Source of the DNA: Burkholderia seminalis DSM 23518
GTDB lineage: Bacteria; Pseudomonadota; Gammaproteobacteria; Burkholderiales; Burkholderiaceae
Direction of reading: 5' to 3'
Assembly: GCF_902832885.1 (NCBI RefSeq)
Contig: NZ_CADFDK010000007.1
Location: forward strand, 124,001 to 188,000
Length of the DNA: 64,000 nt
Made by a program: the position numbers and the translations under genes
Notes under the pieces: generated by a model
Told to the model about the DNA's origin: nothing
Databases searched by the model: none
Seen by the model: only the letters and a program-made list of their open reading frames with translations
Part shown: positions 1 to 8,558 of the stretch, piece after piece
Layout of the letters: each line of letters starts with the position of its first letter
Position numbering within the stretch: the stretch's first letter is position 1

Positions 1-604
1 CGCCCTTCGGCAAACCGGCGTCATCCAGTGCGCGCGCCAGCGCGAGCGCCGTGGCGGGGCTTTCCTCGCCGGGTTTGATGATGACGCTGCATCCGGCGGC
101 GAGTGCGGCCGAGAGCTTGCGCGCCGGGGTGATCGCCGGAAAATTCCACGGCGTGAATGCGGCGACCGGCCCGATCGCCTGTTTCTTCACGATCTGTTGC
201 ACACCCGGGCGGTTGGACGGCACGACGCGGCCGTCGATGCGGCGCGCCTCTTCGGCGAACCATTCGAAGTAGTCGGCCGCACGCAGGACTTCGTCGCGGC
301 TTTCCGCCAGCGGTTTGCCTTCCTCGAGCGTCATGACGGTAGCGATGTGCTCGGCACGCTCGCGCATCAGTTCCGCGCCGCGCTTGAGAATGCGCGCGCG
401 TGCGGCCGGCACGGTGCGGCGCCAGACGTCGAACGCCTGGGCGGCGACTTGCAGGGCGCGATCCAGATCGGCTGCCGTCGCCAGCGGGACGCGTCCGATC
501 TCGATTTGCGTGGCGGGATTGATCACCGGCGCCGTTTCGCGTCCGCCCGCGTCGATCCATTCGCCGTTGATGAAAAGATGAAGTGCGTCGTACGTGATGT
601 CCAT
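1..604 (-). CDS. NAD(P)-dependent aldehyde dehydrogenase, N-terminal part (cut by window edge)
   Basis: The reverse strand encodes about 201 residues of an ALDH-superfamily enzyme beginning MDITYDALHLFINGEW. Family features visible are the substrate-linker start (FINGEW), the PWNFP nucleotide-binding turn and the KPGEESP segment of the cofactor pocket. The catalytic Cys/Glu half lies beyond the left edge. The closest family feel is succinate-semialdehyde or related short-chain semialdehyde dehydrogenases (NAD/NADP oxidation of an aldehyde to the acid). The ATG at 604 is preceded by an AGAGGT ribosome site. It is divergent from the LysR gene at 982, which probably regulates it. Substrate is not deducible. 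Confidence 0.9.
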   Translation of the reverse strand, partial: MDITYDALHLFINGEWIDAGGRETAPVINPATQIEIGRVPLATAADLDRALQVAAQAFDVWRRTVPAARARILKRGAELMRERAEHIATVMTLEEGKPLAESRDEVLRAADYFEWFAEEARRIDGRVVPSNRPGVQQIVKKQAIGPVAAFTPWNFPAITPARKLSAALAAGCSVIIKPGEESPATALALARALDDAGLPKG

Positions 605-981
605 GGCATTGACCTCTATGATTAGGATTACGATTCAATTTAAGTTCGCGGCGAGCCGGACAGGAGAACCCACGCCACGCCGTGTCGGGATGATCCGCCG
701 CATCGGGCTGGGCCCGGGTTCGAAACGTCGGTGCTCCGACTGCCTGACTTCGGGACTCAGTCTAGGCGTGAAGCGGGCGGCAACTTAGAGGGGCCGGAAA
801 GAATGAATCTTGTCTGTGGAGAGAAAATCGCCCCGTCGGCACGAAGGCATATTGAAAGGATGCATAAAAACGACACGGGATTTCACGCTGACGGCACGAA
901 ACAGGCACGGGCCCTATCATCACAGGCTCGCGCGGGCCGGAACGCGGCGATTCGACGAAAAATTCAAAGCCAGGGTGCGTA
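605..981. other. Divergent intergenic region between aldehyde dehydrogenase and LysR gene
   Basis: 377 bp without a supportable gene. It is less GC-rich around 620-650 and 830-900, as expected for back-to-back promoters. LysR-type regulators normally bind such a region, but I could not single out a convincing T-N11-A pair. Confidence 0.5.
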
Positions 982-1917
982 ATGGACAAGGTTCACACCA
1001 TGTCGGTGTTTGCGAAAGTGGTCGAGATGGGCAGTTTCACGGCTGTCGCGAACCACCTCGATACGACTGTCGGCAACATTTCCCGAGCGGTATCGGTACT
1101 TGAGGACAATCTCAACACGCGGTTGCTGCAGCGCTCGACGCGACGGCTCGTGGTGACCGATGCGGGGCGGCGTTTTTACGAGCGCAGCGTTGCGATCCTC
1201 TCGGACATCGAACGAGCGGAAGCGGAAGCCCGCGATGCGCTGCTGGAGCCGCGTGGTGTATTGCGCGTGCATGCGGTTCCGGGATTGGGCCGCCAACTTG
1301 TTGCGCAAGCCGTGCTGGCCTATCGGAGCGCCTACCCGGAGGTATCGGTCGATCTCATGCTGTCGCAGCGGATGCCGAATCTGCTCGAAGAGCAGCTCGA
1401 CGTGGCGGTCGTGATTGCCCGCACGCTGCCGGACTCGGCGTACGTGAGCCAGAAGATCGGCGCAAGCCACTGCATTCTGGCGGCGTCGCCCGATTATCTG
1501 GCGCGGCATCCGGCGCCCGAGTGCGTGGAAGATCTCGCCGATCACACGTGCGTGCGCCTCAGCACGGTCGATTACGCACCGGACGAATGGCATCTGCAAG
1601 GCAAGGCCGGCGAGGCCGTGTATCGTCCGTCGGGATCGCACTTCAGTATCAACGACATGGATGCGATGTCCACGGTACTGCAGGAGGGCGCGGGGATCGG
1701 ACTGATCGCCGCCTTCTCGGCGATCGACGATTTGCGCAAAGGATCGCTCGTTCGCGTCCTGCCCGAATTCCACACCGCCCAGCGCAACGTGTATGCGGTG
1801 TATTCGTCCCGTCAGTTCGTCGACGCGAAGATCAAACGGTTCATCGATGTCCTGAAGGTGCGGGTCGGTGACCGCTTGAATGCGTATGCGGAGGAACTCG
1901 CCATCGCGGTCGCATGA
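982..1917 (+). CDS. LysR-family transcriptional regulator
   Basis: A 311-aa regulator with the LysR winged helix-turn-helix at about residues 5-62 (VFAKVVEMGSFTAVA, then the recognition helix region GNISRAVSVLE) and a periplasmic-binding-protein-like effector domain from about residue 90. The pattern LLQRSTRRLVVTDAG is typical of the DhcR/CrgA branch of LysR proteins. It is divergently placed to the aldehyde dehydrogenase at 1-604, so local control of that gene is the likely role (inference). Length is normal for the family. A hairpin with flanking A and T runs (1977-2006) follows the stop codon. Confidence 0.9.
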   Translation: MDKVHTMSVFAKVVEMGSFTAVANHLDTTVGNISRAVSVLEDNLNTRLLQRSTRRLVVTDAGRRFYERSVAILSDIERAEAEARDALLEPRGVLRVHAVPGLGRQLVAQAVLAYRSAYPEVSVDLMLSQRMPNLLEEQLDVAVVIARTLPDSAYVSQKIGASHCILAASPDYLARHPAPECVEDLADHTCVRLSTVDYAPDEWHLQGKAGEAVYRPSGSHFSINDMDAMSTVLQEGAGIGLIAAFSAIDDLRKGSLVRVLPEFHTAQRNVYAVYSSRQFVDAKIKRFIDVLKVRVGDRLNAYAEELAIAVA

Positions 1918-1976
1918 CCGGCTTCACGGTCGGCGTGGTCGGGGCCGCGCCGGACACTCGCGGAAACCCATGAAGA

Positions 1977-2006
1977 AAAGCCCGCCGGCTTGCACCGGCG
2001 GGCTTT
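1977..2006. terminator. Bidirectional rho-independent terminator
   Basis: An 8-bp GC stem (CCCGCCGG / CCGGCGGG, 6-nt loop) flanked by AAAAG on one side and CTTTC on the other. It lies between the convergent LysR gene (ends 1917) and the aminohydrolase gene (ends 2032), so it can serve both. Confidence 0.8.
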
Positions 2007-2031
2007 CGTGTCCGACCTGCGTGGCGGCGCG

Positions 2032-2868
2032 TTAGCGCGCCGGGTTCAGCAACAGGTTCATGTGACGGTTCACGTCCTTGTACAGCAGGTAGCGGAAGCG
2101 GCCGGGGCCGCCCGAGTAGCAGGCCTGCGGGCAGAACGCGCGCAGCCACATGAAGTCGCCCGCTTCGACCTCGACCCAGTCCTGGTTCAGGCGATAGACG
2201 GCCTTGCCTTCCAGCACGTACAGGCCATGCTCCATCACGTGCGTTTCCGCGAACGGAATCACGCCGCCCGGCTCGAACGTCACGATGTTCACGTGCATGT
2301 CGTGACGCATGTCGCTCATGTCGACGAAGCGCGTCGTCACCCATGCGCCGTTGGTACCCGGCATCGGGATCGGCTCGACGTCCTGCTCGTTGGTCACGAA
2401 TGCGTCCGGCAGCGGAATGCCGTCGACGGCCTGGTAGTGCTTGCGCACCCAGTGGAAGCGCACCGCGGCATCGCTGACGTTGTGCAGCGTCCAGTCCGCG
2501 CCCGGCGGAATGAACGCGTAACCGCCCGGCTTCAGCGTATGCTGCTTGCCTTGCAGCGTCAGCTCGGCCTCGCCTTCGACGACGAACAGCACGGCTTCGG
2601 CGTTCTTGTCCTGCTCGGGCTTGTCGCTGCCGCCGCCCGGATTCACTTCGACGATGTACTGCGAGAAGGTTTCGGCGAAACCCGACAGCGGGCGGGCGAT
2701 CACCCACAGGCGCGTGTTCGTCCAGAACGGCAGCCAGCTCGTGACGATGTCGCGCATCACCCCCTTCGGGATCACCGCGTACGCCTCGGTGAACATCGCG
2801 CGATCGGTCAGCAGATCCGTCTGCGGCGGGTGGCCGCCATGCGGCGCGTAATACGTTGTCTTAGACAT
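2032..2868 (-). CDS. allE: (S)-ureidoglycine aminohydrolase, bicupin
   Basis: A 278-aa bicupin matching the AllE/YlbA family. This enzyme releases ammonia from (S)-ureidoglycine, formed from allantoate, to give (S)-ureidoglycolate in purine ring catabolism; it is cytosolic and Mn-dependent. The first cupin carries the conserved AVLFVVEGEAELTLQGK strand pair and FIPPGADW. The second has FAETHVMEHGLYVLEGKAVY with the metal-binding Glu/His residues. The ATG at 2868 (MSKTTYYAPHGGHPPQ) is the family start. Other allantoin genes are not in the window, so it is an isolated member here, perhaps serving a pathway located elsewhere. Confidence 0.88.
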   Translation of the reverse strand: MSKTTYYAPHGGHPPQTDLLTDRAMFTEAYAVIPKGVMRDIVTSWLPFWTNTRLWVIARPLSGFAETFSQYIVEVNPGGGSDKPEQDKNAEAVLFVVEGEAELTLQGKQHTLKPGGYAFIPPGADWTLHNVSDAAVRFHWVRKHYQAVDGIPLPDAFVTNEQDVEPIPMPGTNGAWVTTRFVDMSDMRHDMHVNIVTFEPGGVIPFAETHVMEHGLYVLEGKAVYRLNQDWVEVEAGDFMWLRAFCPQACYSGGPGRFRYLLYKDVNRHMNLLLNPAR

Positions 2869-3654
2869 AGTGCATCCAGGCAATGGGTTGGTCCGGCCCC
2901 TGGCGCAAACGGCATCGGGCGGTTCGCACGCGCGTGGGGCACGCATGCGGCGGCGGGACATCGTTGCCGGGGTGGCTTGAAAGCGCGTGCGCCTTCGTTC
3001 GGTCGGCCAGGCTTCGCGTCGGGTCCGTCCGGTTCATCGGACGCGGCGACCCGGGTTGTCGGGTCCGGCGGCCGGCCGCGGCGCTCGCGGTCATGCGGCG
3101 AGGCGCGGCGGGCGGCACGGTTCGACTCCGTACGCGGGCACCGCCGACGATAGCGAAGTCGATCGCGATCGACCAATTAAATGTTGCGATGACATCCATT
3201 CGATTTCCCACTACCCGCCGGCGCCCGCGATGCGCGGTGAAGGGCCATGGCGCGGCGGGCGGGCCATCAGGGAAATCCTGACGGCCAGGCAACGGCCAGG
3301 TCATGTCCGGTCATGCGAATCGAGGGGGAAACGACGGGCTTGCGGCAGCGGATCGCTGCGACGGGGTCGTCAGGCTGAAACGGACGGAAGAACGATCCGC
3401 GATGGCGCACGCCGATTCTGCCCGGACGCGTTCATGCGCGGCAGGTCAGGTCGTCGAGCAACGGGGAAACACGGGGGGAGATGGATGGCCGGCCCGTCGA
3501 TCGGGCGCAAGGCGGCGGCTGATGAAGCCGAAGGGACACGCCGGTGAGGCCGGCGATGACGGCCCGGCAGGCCGCCGGGCCGAATCTCGCGTCGGGTGCC
3601 GACGCCGTCGGCGCGCCGGTGCGCATGTCGCGCACCGTGCCGCGCTCGCGGCGA
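2869..3654. other. Long intergenic region with no supportable gene
   Basis: 786 bp upstream of the allE-like gene. Reading frames across it translate to Arg/Pro-rich nonsense typical of high-GC antisense and show no family motifs. The one visible element is a perfect 16-bp palindrome at 3158-3173 next to an AT-rich patch (ACCAATTAAATG), about 290 bp upstream of allE. This could be promoter/operator DNA. I see no tRNA-like or CRISPR-like structure. Confidence 0.5.
3158..3173. promoter_or_regulatory. Perfect 16-bp palindrome, possible operator
   Basis: GTCGATCGCGATCGAC is its own reverse complement and abuts an AT-rich stretch (3171-3186) upstream of allE. GATC/CGATCG-rich palindromes are common by chance in Burkholderia-like DNA, so function is uncertain. 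Confidence 0.25.
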
Positions 3655-4095
3655 TCAGTCCCAGTCGCGGTGGTGGTGACGATGCTTGCGGTGGCGATAA
3701 CCGCGATCGCCATAGTCGCGCTCGTACGAGCTGCGCGACATGTTGCCGCCGAGCGCCGCGCCGGCGCCGCCGCCGACGGCCGCGCCCAGCAGGCCGCCCG
3801 TGCGGCCGCCCATCGCGTTGCCCGCCGCGGTCCCCGCGCCGCCGCCGAGTGCGCCGCCGATGATTGCGCCGGTGCGCTCGCGACGGTTCGACGTCACCGC
3901 GCCACCCGCGCCGCCGCCGATGGCGCCGCCGATCACCGAGCCCGTGCTGCCGCCGAGCGCACCGCCGACTGCCGCGCCGGCTACCCCGCCGAGCGCGCCG
4001 CCAAGCGCGTTGTTCATGTCACCGGCCAGCGCCGGCAGTGCAGTCGTGCCGGTCAGCGCGGCGACGACGAGAGCGGGGGCGATTTTCTTCCACAT
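3655..4095 (-). CDS. Glycine-zipper secreted or envelope protein
   Basis: A 146-aa protein starting MWKKIAPALVVAALTG with a classical Sec signal peptide ending ALPALAG (about residue 25). About 75 residues of alternating Gly-Gly/Ala zipper repeats follow (ALGGALGGVAGAAVGGALGG and variants), then a basic His/Arg-rich tail (RKHRHHHRDWD). Glycine zippers form membrane-associated helices in outer-membrane lipoproteins and related small envelope proteins; here there is no lipobox Cys, so periplasmic or membrane association is inferred. An AAGGA site lies about 11 nt before the ATG. The gene is monocistronic. Repetitive composition makes the exact function unassignable. Confidence 0.75.
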   Translation of the reverse strand: MWKKIAPALVVAALTGTTALPALAGDMNNALGGALGGVAGAAVGGALGGSTGSVIGGAIGGGAGGAVTSNRRERTGAIIGGALGGGAGTAAGNAMGGRTGGLLGAAVGGGAGAALGGNMSRSSYERDYGDRGYRHRKHRHHHRDWD

Positions 4096-4474
4096 TCCCG
4101 TATTCTTCCTTGTTCGCAATCTGGTTATCGAAGGTCCGCTCGCTACGACGATCTGAATCGATCGACGTCGGGTCAGGCATTGTGCCGAACCGCGGACCAA
4201 TTCATTTCAATGAGCTTGCGGCGAAGAATAGCACCGGTCCCGCCGCCTTGCCGTGGACATTCTGGTAACAAGTTGTTTACGAATAACGAAGGTCGGACGG
4301 GCACCCCGAAATTGCGCCAAACCCGCGCCGGCATTGGCTCCGGCGAGGGTCCCGACCAGCGCGGAGAGAGCCCGGCCCTGCGCGTCGTCGCACGTTCGAG
4401 ACACACGTGGCAACACATCGGGCACGCGTCGTGAGCAGGCGCCCGAACGACGGCAACGGGGAAGGATGACGGGG
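4096..4474. other. Intergenic region with no supportable gene
   Basis: 379 bp between the start of the glycine-zipper gene and the end of the downstream membrane methyltransferase-like gene, both on the minus strand. Its right part flanks the promoter region of the zipper gene. Frames in it lack homology signals. I see no strong hairpin. Confidence 0.4.
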
Positions 4475-5134
4475 TCAGTACACGCCGGGCAGCAACCGCC
4501 ACGTCCGCGCGCAATACGCGTCGTATTCGGCGCCGAAATGCGCGCGCAGCAGCGCCTCCTCCGAGCGGATCCGCGCGACGAGCGGCACCAGCGTCAGCCC
4601 GACCAGCAGCAGGCCGATGCCCGAGCGGAAAACCAGCGACCAGCCGACCGAATTGACGAGCAGGCCGAGATAGCTCGGATTGCGGATATGGCGGTAGATG
4701 CCGTCGGTCACGAGCGTATGGCCCGGCTGGATCGCGACGAGCCCGCTGAAGCGCCTGCCGAGCACGAACACGGGCCAGATACGCAACGCACCGCCCGCGA
4801 GGTACAGCACGACACCGAGCCAGCGCACCGTGTCGCCGCCGAAGGTCCAGACTTCGAGCCGGTCGGTCAGCGCGGGCACGTAGGCGAGCAGGAATCCGCT
4901 CACCGCGAATGCGGCGAGCACCCAGCGGTTGTCGCGATTTTCACGCTCGCCGCTGCTCAGGTTGCCTTCGGTGAACAGCGCGGCCACGGCCATCGCGAGC
5001 GTCGCGATCGCGACGACGGTCAGCTGCGGATGCGAGAAGAACGCAGCGAACCCGCCGATGCCGAGAACGGCGAGCCCGAGATAGACGAGCGTGGATACGC
5101 TCGACAGGACGACGACCTTAGGGGTCACTGCCAT
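4475..5134 (-). CDS. Isoprenylcysteine carboxyl methyltransferase (ICMT)-family membrane protein
   Basis: A 219-aa protein with about five hydrophobic segments. The C-terminal ICMT/PEMT-type signature is clear: GHTLVTDGIYRHIRNPSYLG, followed by RIRSEEALLRAHFGAEYDAY. In this family the motif binds S-adenosylmethionine at the membrane face. Bacterial members methylate small molecules or lipids rather than prenylated proteins, and the substrate cannot be told. The start at 5134 (MAVTPKVVVLSS) follows a GAGG element and begins just before the first membrane span. Neighbours do not form an obvious pathway. Confidence 0.8.
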   Translation of the reverse strand: MAVTPKVVVLSSVSTLVYLGLAVLGIGGFAAFFSHPQLTVVAIATLAMAVAALFTEGNLSSGERENRDNRWVLAAFAVSGFLLAYVPALTDRLEVWTFGGDTVRWLGVVLYLAGGALRIWPVFVLGRRFSGLVAIQPGHTLVTDGIYRHIRNPSYLGLLVNSVGWSLVFRSGIGLLLVGLTLVPLVARIRSEEALLRAHFGAEYDAYCARTWRLLPGVY

Positions 5135-5289
5135 GACGGCCTCGCGGGGATGCGCTTTCCCGTGAAGTATAGGAAGCGCGCTCGCGAAGCGCCGTGCGCC
5201 GCCGTCATGCGGCACGCGACGCCCGGCGGATCGCCCGGCGAAAGGCGGCGCACCGTGCCCCTGCGGCCGGAACGCCCGCCCGGAGGCGA

Positions 5290-5454
5290 TCAGCGGATGC
5301 GGAAGTTGCCGCCGATCCCGACGCTGACGGGCGGCGCGTAATACGCGGGCGCATAGCCGTAGTAGGCCGGCGCGGGCGCGTAACCGTACGGCGGCGCGAC
5401 GTAGCAGCCGGACAGGCCGCCGATCAGGGCAAGCGTGATGAGAATTCTGGACAT
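5290..5454 (-). CDS. Small Tyr/Pro-rich lipoprotein
   Basis: A 54-aa precursor (MSRILITLALIGGLSGCYVAPP). The lipobox LSGC puts the acylated Cys at residue 17. The mature part is a short Ala/Pro/Tyr-rich stretch (YGYAPAPAYYGYAPAYYAPP) ending in VSVGIGGNFRIR. Such tiny YAPA-type lipoproteins are common in Burkholderia envelopes and have no assigned role. The same low-complexity style recurs in the protein at 35141-35473. Confidence 0.7.
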   Translation of the reverse strand: MSRILITLALIGGLSGCYVAPPYGYAPAPAYYGYAPAYYAPPVSVGIGGNFRIR

Positions 5455-5706
5455 GGCTCGGTTCCCGGCGCGAAAGACGAATGGCATCTCGCGAAGGCCG
5501 CGCCGCCGCGACGGCGGCGGCCGGCACGACGAGGCGATCCGCCTGTCGTGTCGCTCGATGATGCAATGCGCGGAGTCTAGCGCCGGGCCTGGCCGGCCGA
5601 GTTTCGCCGGCGGTTACACGTGTTACCTCGCATGACCGCTGAAACAGTCGGGTGCGGGGCGGCGGCCGGCCGCCGGGCCCTTGCCGGGCCGCATGCAATC
5701 GATCCG

Positions 5707-6126
5707 TTACACGAAATGCGCGCGAATGCGCTGCGCGAGCGCCTCGAGCGTCGCGGCGTCCGCGATCTCGCGCGCATGCATCCGCAGCTCGACGCCTTCC
5801 CGGCGCGGGATCACGTGGAAATGCACGTGCGGGACCGTCTGGCCGGCCGCCGCGCCGTTGAACTGGCCGATGAACACGCCGTCCGGCTCGAGCGCCGCGC
5901 GCACCGCCGCCGCGACGCGCTGCGTCATGCGGATGCCGGCCGCGGCCGCGTCGCCGGACAGCTCGAAGATCTGCGCGGCCGGCTCCTTCGGGATCACGAG
6001 CACGTGACCGTCGGCCTGCGGCATCAGGTCCATGATCGCGAGCGTCGCATCGTCTTCGGCGACTTTCACGCAAGGCAGTTCGCCGCGCAGGATTTTCGCG
6101 AACGGGTTGTCGTTGTCGTAGGTCAT
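5707..6126 (-). CDS. HIT-family nucleotide hydrolase/transferase
   Basis: A 139-aa histidine-triad protein. The signature HVHFH (residues 100-104, inside VPHVHFHVIPRREG) carries the catalytic histidine triad. The N-terminus FAKILRGELPCVKVAED and the segment ADGHVLVIPKEPA match the Hint branch, which hydrolyses nucleoside phosphoramidates and related nucleotide conjugates in the cytosol. Length is standard. It stands alone, and the next gene is divergent. Confidence 0.9.
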   Translation of the reverse strand: MTYDNDNPFAKILRGELPCVKVAEDDATLAIMDLMPQADGHVLVIPKEPAAQIFELSGDAAAAGIRMTQRVAAAVRAALEPDGVFIGQFNGAAAGQTVPHVHFHVIPRREGVELRMHAREIADAATLEALAQRIRAHFV

Positions 6127-6368
6127 GGCGTTTTCCGATCTCGGTTGGACAGTTGGGCCGGGTGGCCAATGCCGGACGATTATCGGCCGATGGCCGCCCG
6201 GACATCAACTTGCGCGACGCGCAACACGGGGCGAGCCGCCGGACACGCGGCCGCGCGAACGCATGCGGTCGTCATCGCACGTCACGCGGCCGCGATTGCA
6301 ACGCATCGCCCAAACCTGAGACACTGCCGGATCGTTGCCGGCCGGCACGCCACCGAGGACGCTCGCGC

Positions 6369-7781
6369 ATGACGATCCCCCTCAAGAAGCTGATGCTGCG
6401 CGGTGTCGCACTCGCGCTCGTTGCCGCGATCGGCTACACGGGCTACATGCTGTCCCGGCTCGCGCCGATCGCGACCGGCTATGCGGCCAAGGCGCTGTGT
6501 TCGGGCGTGTTCGTATCGGGCCGGCCGGCCGCGTCCGTGATCGACGTGGACATCATGGCCGGCGTGCATCCGCTGCTGAAGCTGGTGCGCCCGTCGATCG
6601 ATCCCGACCATCATCGCGCGACGGCGACCTTCGCCGGTTTCGCCGAGCGCGAAGCCGACTTCCGGCCGGGGCTCGGCTGCACGCTCGCGCCCGGACCCTC
6701 GCCCGGCGCGACGTCGACCGCGTTGCCGGCCGCGTTGCCGCCGCTTCCCGACCCGCCGGCCACCCCGCCCGCCCCCGCCACGCCGCCCGCCGGCATCGAC
6801 GCGCACAAGCTGCGGACCGCGCTCGACCGCGCGTTCGACGAACCCGATCCGGCGCGGCCGCGGCGCACCCGCGCGGTCGTCGTGATGTGGCGCGGCCAGG
6901 TGATCGCCGAACGCTACGCGCCCGGCTTCACGGCCGATACGCCGCTGCCCGGCTGGTCGATGACGAAGACCGTGACGGCCGCGCTGATCGGCACGCTCGT
7001 CGCGCAGCACAAGCTGTCGCCCGATGCGTCGGCGCTGCTGCCCGAATGGCGCGGCAGCGGCGACGCGCGCGCGGCCATCACGCTCGACGAGCTGCTGCGG
7101 ATGACGAGCGGCCTGCAGTTCAACGAGGACTATGACGACCCGCTCTCCGACGTCGCCGTGATGCTGTTCACGCAGCCCGACATGGCGCGGTTCGCGTCGG
7201 CGAAACCGCTCGCCGCGGCACCCGGCACGCAGTGGTACTACTCGAGCGGCACGAGCGCGATCGTCGCGCGTGTGATGCGCGAAGCGCTCGGCGGCAGCGA
7301 CGGCGACTATCTCTCGTATCCGCGCCGCGCGTTGTTCGCGCCGCTCGGGATGCGCAGCGCGGTGTTCGAGCCCGATGCGTCCGGCACGCTCGTCGCGCCG
7401 TCGTACCTGTATGCGAACGCGCGCGACTGGGCGCGCTTCGGGCAACTGCTGCTGCAGGACGGCAGGTGGAACGGGCAGCAGTTGCTGCCGCAGGGCTGGG
7501 TGCGTTACCTGACGCGCGCGACGCCGCAGTCGGCACGGCAGACGTTCGGCGCGCAACTGTGGGTCAAGGTGCCGGAGCCGTTCAACGATCGCGATCCGAA
7601 CGCGCCCGCGATGCCGGCCGACGCGTTTCATGCGGTCGGCCATGAAGGGCAGTTCGTGAGCGTGGTGCCGAGCCGTCAGCTGGTGGTCGTGCGGCTCGGG
7701 CTGTCGCGGCCGGAGGCCGCGTGGAATCACGAGGCGTTTCTCGCGCGCGTGCTCGATGCGGTGCCGGCGCCCGGCGCGTGA
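6369..7781 (+). CDS. Serine hydrolase of the beta-lactamase/NylB fold
   Basis: A 470-aa protein beginning with an uncleaved-looking membrane anchor (MTIPLKKLMLRGVALALVAA). A Pro/Ala-rich linker (about 108-142) and a class-C-beta-lactamase-like domain follow. The catalytic SxxK is SMTK with Ser197 and Lys200; a YSS motif near WYYSSGTSAI stands in for the usual YxN. The C-terminal GHEGQFVSVVPSRQLVVVRLG matches 6-aminohexanoate-dimer hydrolase and EstB relatives. It is likely a periplasm-facing esterase, amidase or peptidase; the substrate is unknown. True beta-lactamase activity is not implied. A hairpin at 7811-7845 separates it from the convergent GST gene. Confidence 0.85.
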   Translation: MTIPLKKLMLRGVALALVAAIGYTGYMLSRLAPIATGYAAKALCSGVFVSGRPAASVIDVDIMAGVHPLLKLVRPSIDPDHHRATATFAGFAEREADFRPGLGCTLAPGPSPGATSTALPAALPPLPDPPATPPAPATPPAGIDAHKLRTALDRAFDEPDPARPRRTRAVVVMWRGQVIAERYAPGFTADTPLPGWSMTKTVTAALIGTLVAQHKLSPDASALLPEWRGSGDARAAITLDELLRMTSGLQFNEDYDDPLSDVAVMLFTQPDMARFASAKPLAAAPGTQWYYSSGTSAIVARVMREALGGSDGDYLSYPRRALFAPLGMRSAVFEPDASGTLVAPSYLYANARDWARFGQLLLQDGRWNGQQLLPQGWVRYLTRATPQSARQTFGAQLWVKVPEPFNDRDPNAPAMPADAFHAVGHEGQFVSVVPSRQLVVVRLGLSRPEAAWNHEAFLARVLDAVPAPGA

Positions 7782-7810
7782 CGGCGGGCGCGTGAATCGA
7801 TGACGCGCGC

Positions 7811-7845
7811 GTGAAGCGGCAGCACTTGCAACGCCGCCGCTTCAC
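7811..7845. terminator. Inverted repeat between convergent genes
   Basis: A perfect 10-bp inverted repeat (GTGAAGCGGC / GCCGCTTCAC) with a 15-nt loop, between the serine hydrolase (ends 7781) and the GST gene (ends 7863). It has no T run, so termination efficiency is uncertain. Confidence 0.5.
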
Positions 7846-7862
7846 ACGCGGCCTGCCCGGCT

Positions 7863-8486
7863 TTACGGATTCGCGCTGCCCGCGTACTGCCTGAAGCCTT
7901 CGCGCGTCGCGAGACGTTCGATATAGCGCGACACCGCCGGCAATTCCGGATGGGCGAACGGCGTGCCGAACCAGCGGTTCGCCGACAGGCCGATCGGAAT
8001 GTCCGCGAGCGTGAACGTACTGCCGGCCACGTACGCGCCCGTCTTGTCGAGTTGCGCATTCAGCACCTGCATGTGCTTCGTCCAGCCGGCGATCGACTGC
8101 GCGATGCCGTCCGGATCCTGGTGATCGGGCGACTTGCGCACGAGGCCGAGGAACGCGCCGACCCACGAGCGGTTCAGGTCCGAGCCCTGCCAGTCGATCC
8201 ACTGGTCGACCCGTGCGCGCGCCTGAGGCTCGGCCGGATAGAGCGCGTCGCCGCCATGGCGGTTCGCGAGGTAGCGGATGATCGTGTTCGATTCCCACAG
8301 CACGAAGTCGTCATCCTTGATGACCGGCACGAGCGCATTCGGATTCAGCGCGAGATAGGCCGGATCGTGGGGCGTGCGGAAGCCCGCCCCCCAGTCTTCC
8401 TGTTCGAACGGCAGGTTCAGTTCGGTGCACAGCCACAGCACCTTGCGGACGTTGATGGACGGGATCTTGCCGAGGACGTGCAGCAT
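7863..8486 (-). CDS. Glutathione S-transferase
   Basis: A 207-aa GST with an N-terminal thioredoxin-like domain ([20 protein letters not shown], then [20 protein letters not shown], giving the cis-Pro and the glutathione-contacting E-S pair) and an all-helical C-terminal domain ([13 protein letters not shown]). It conjugates or reduces electrophiles with glutathione in the cytosol. The start at 8486 has a good AAGGAG site 5-6 nt upstream. It lies 72 nt downstream of the TIGR01777 gene on the same strand, so it may be the last gene of that operon. A weak link by position only. Confidence 0.88.
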   Translation of the reverse strand: MLHVLGKIPSINVRKVLWLCTELNLPFEQEDWGAGFRTPHDPAYLALNPNALVPVIKDDDFVLWESNTIIRYLANRHGGDALYPAEPQARARVDQWIDWQGSDLNRSWVGAFLGLVRKSPDHQDPDGIAQSIAGWTKHMQVLNAQLDKTGAYVAGSTFTLADIPIGLSANRWFGTPFAHPELPAVSRYIERLATREGFRQYAGSANP

Positions 8487-8558
8487 GCAGTCTCCTTGTG
8501 AGGTCGGATGCGGAGCGCGCGGGACGCAGGACACGCCCCGCGCACGTTCACGCCGAAT

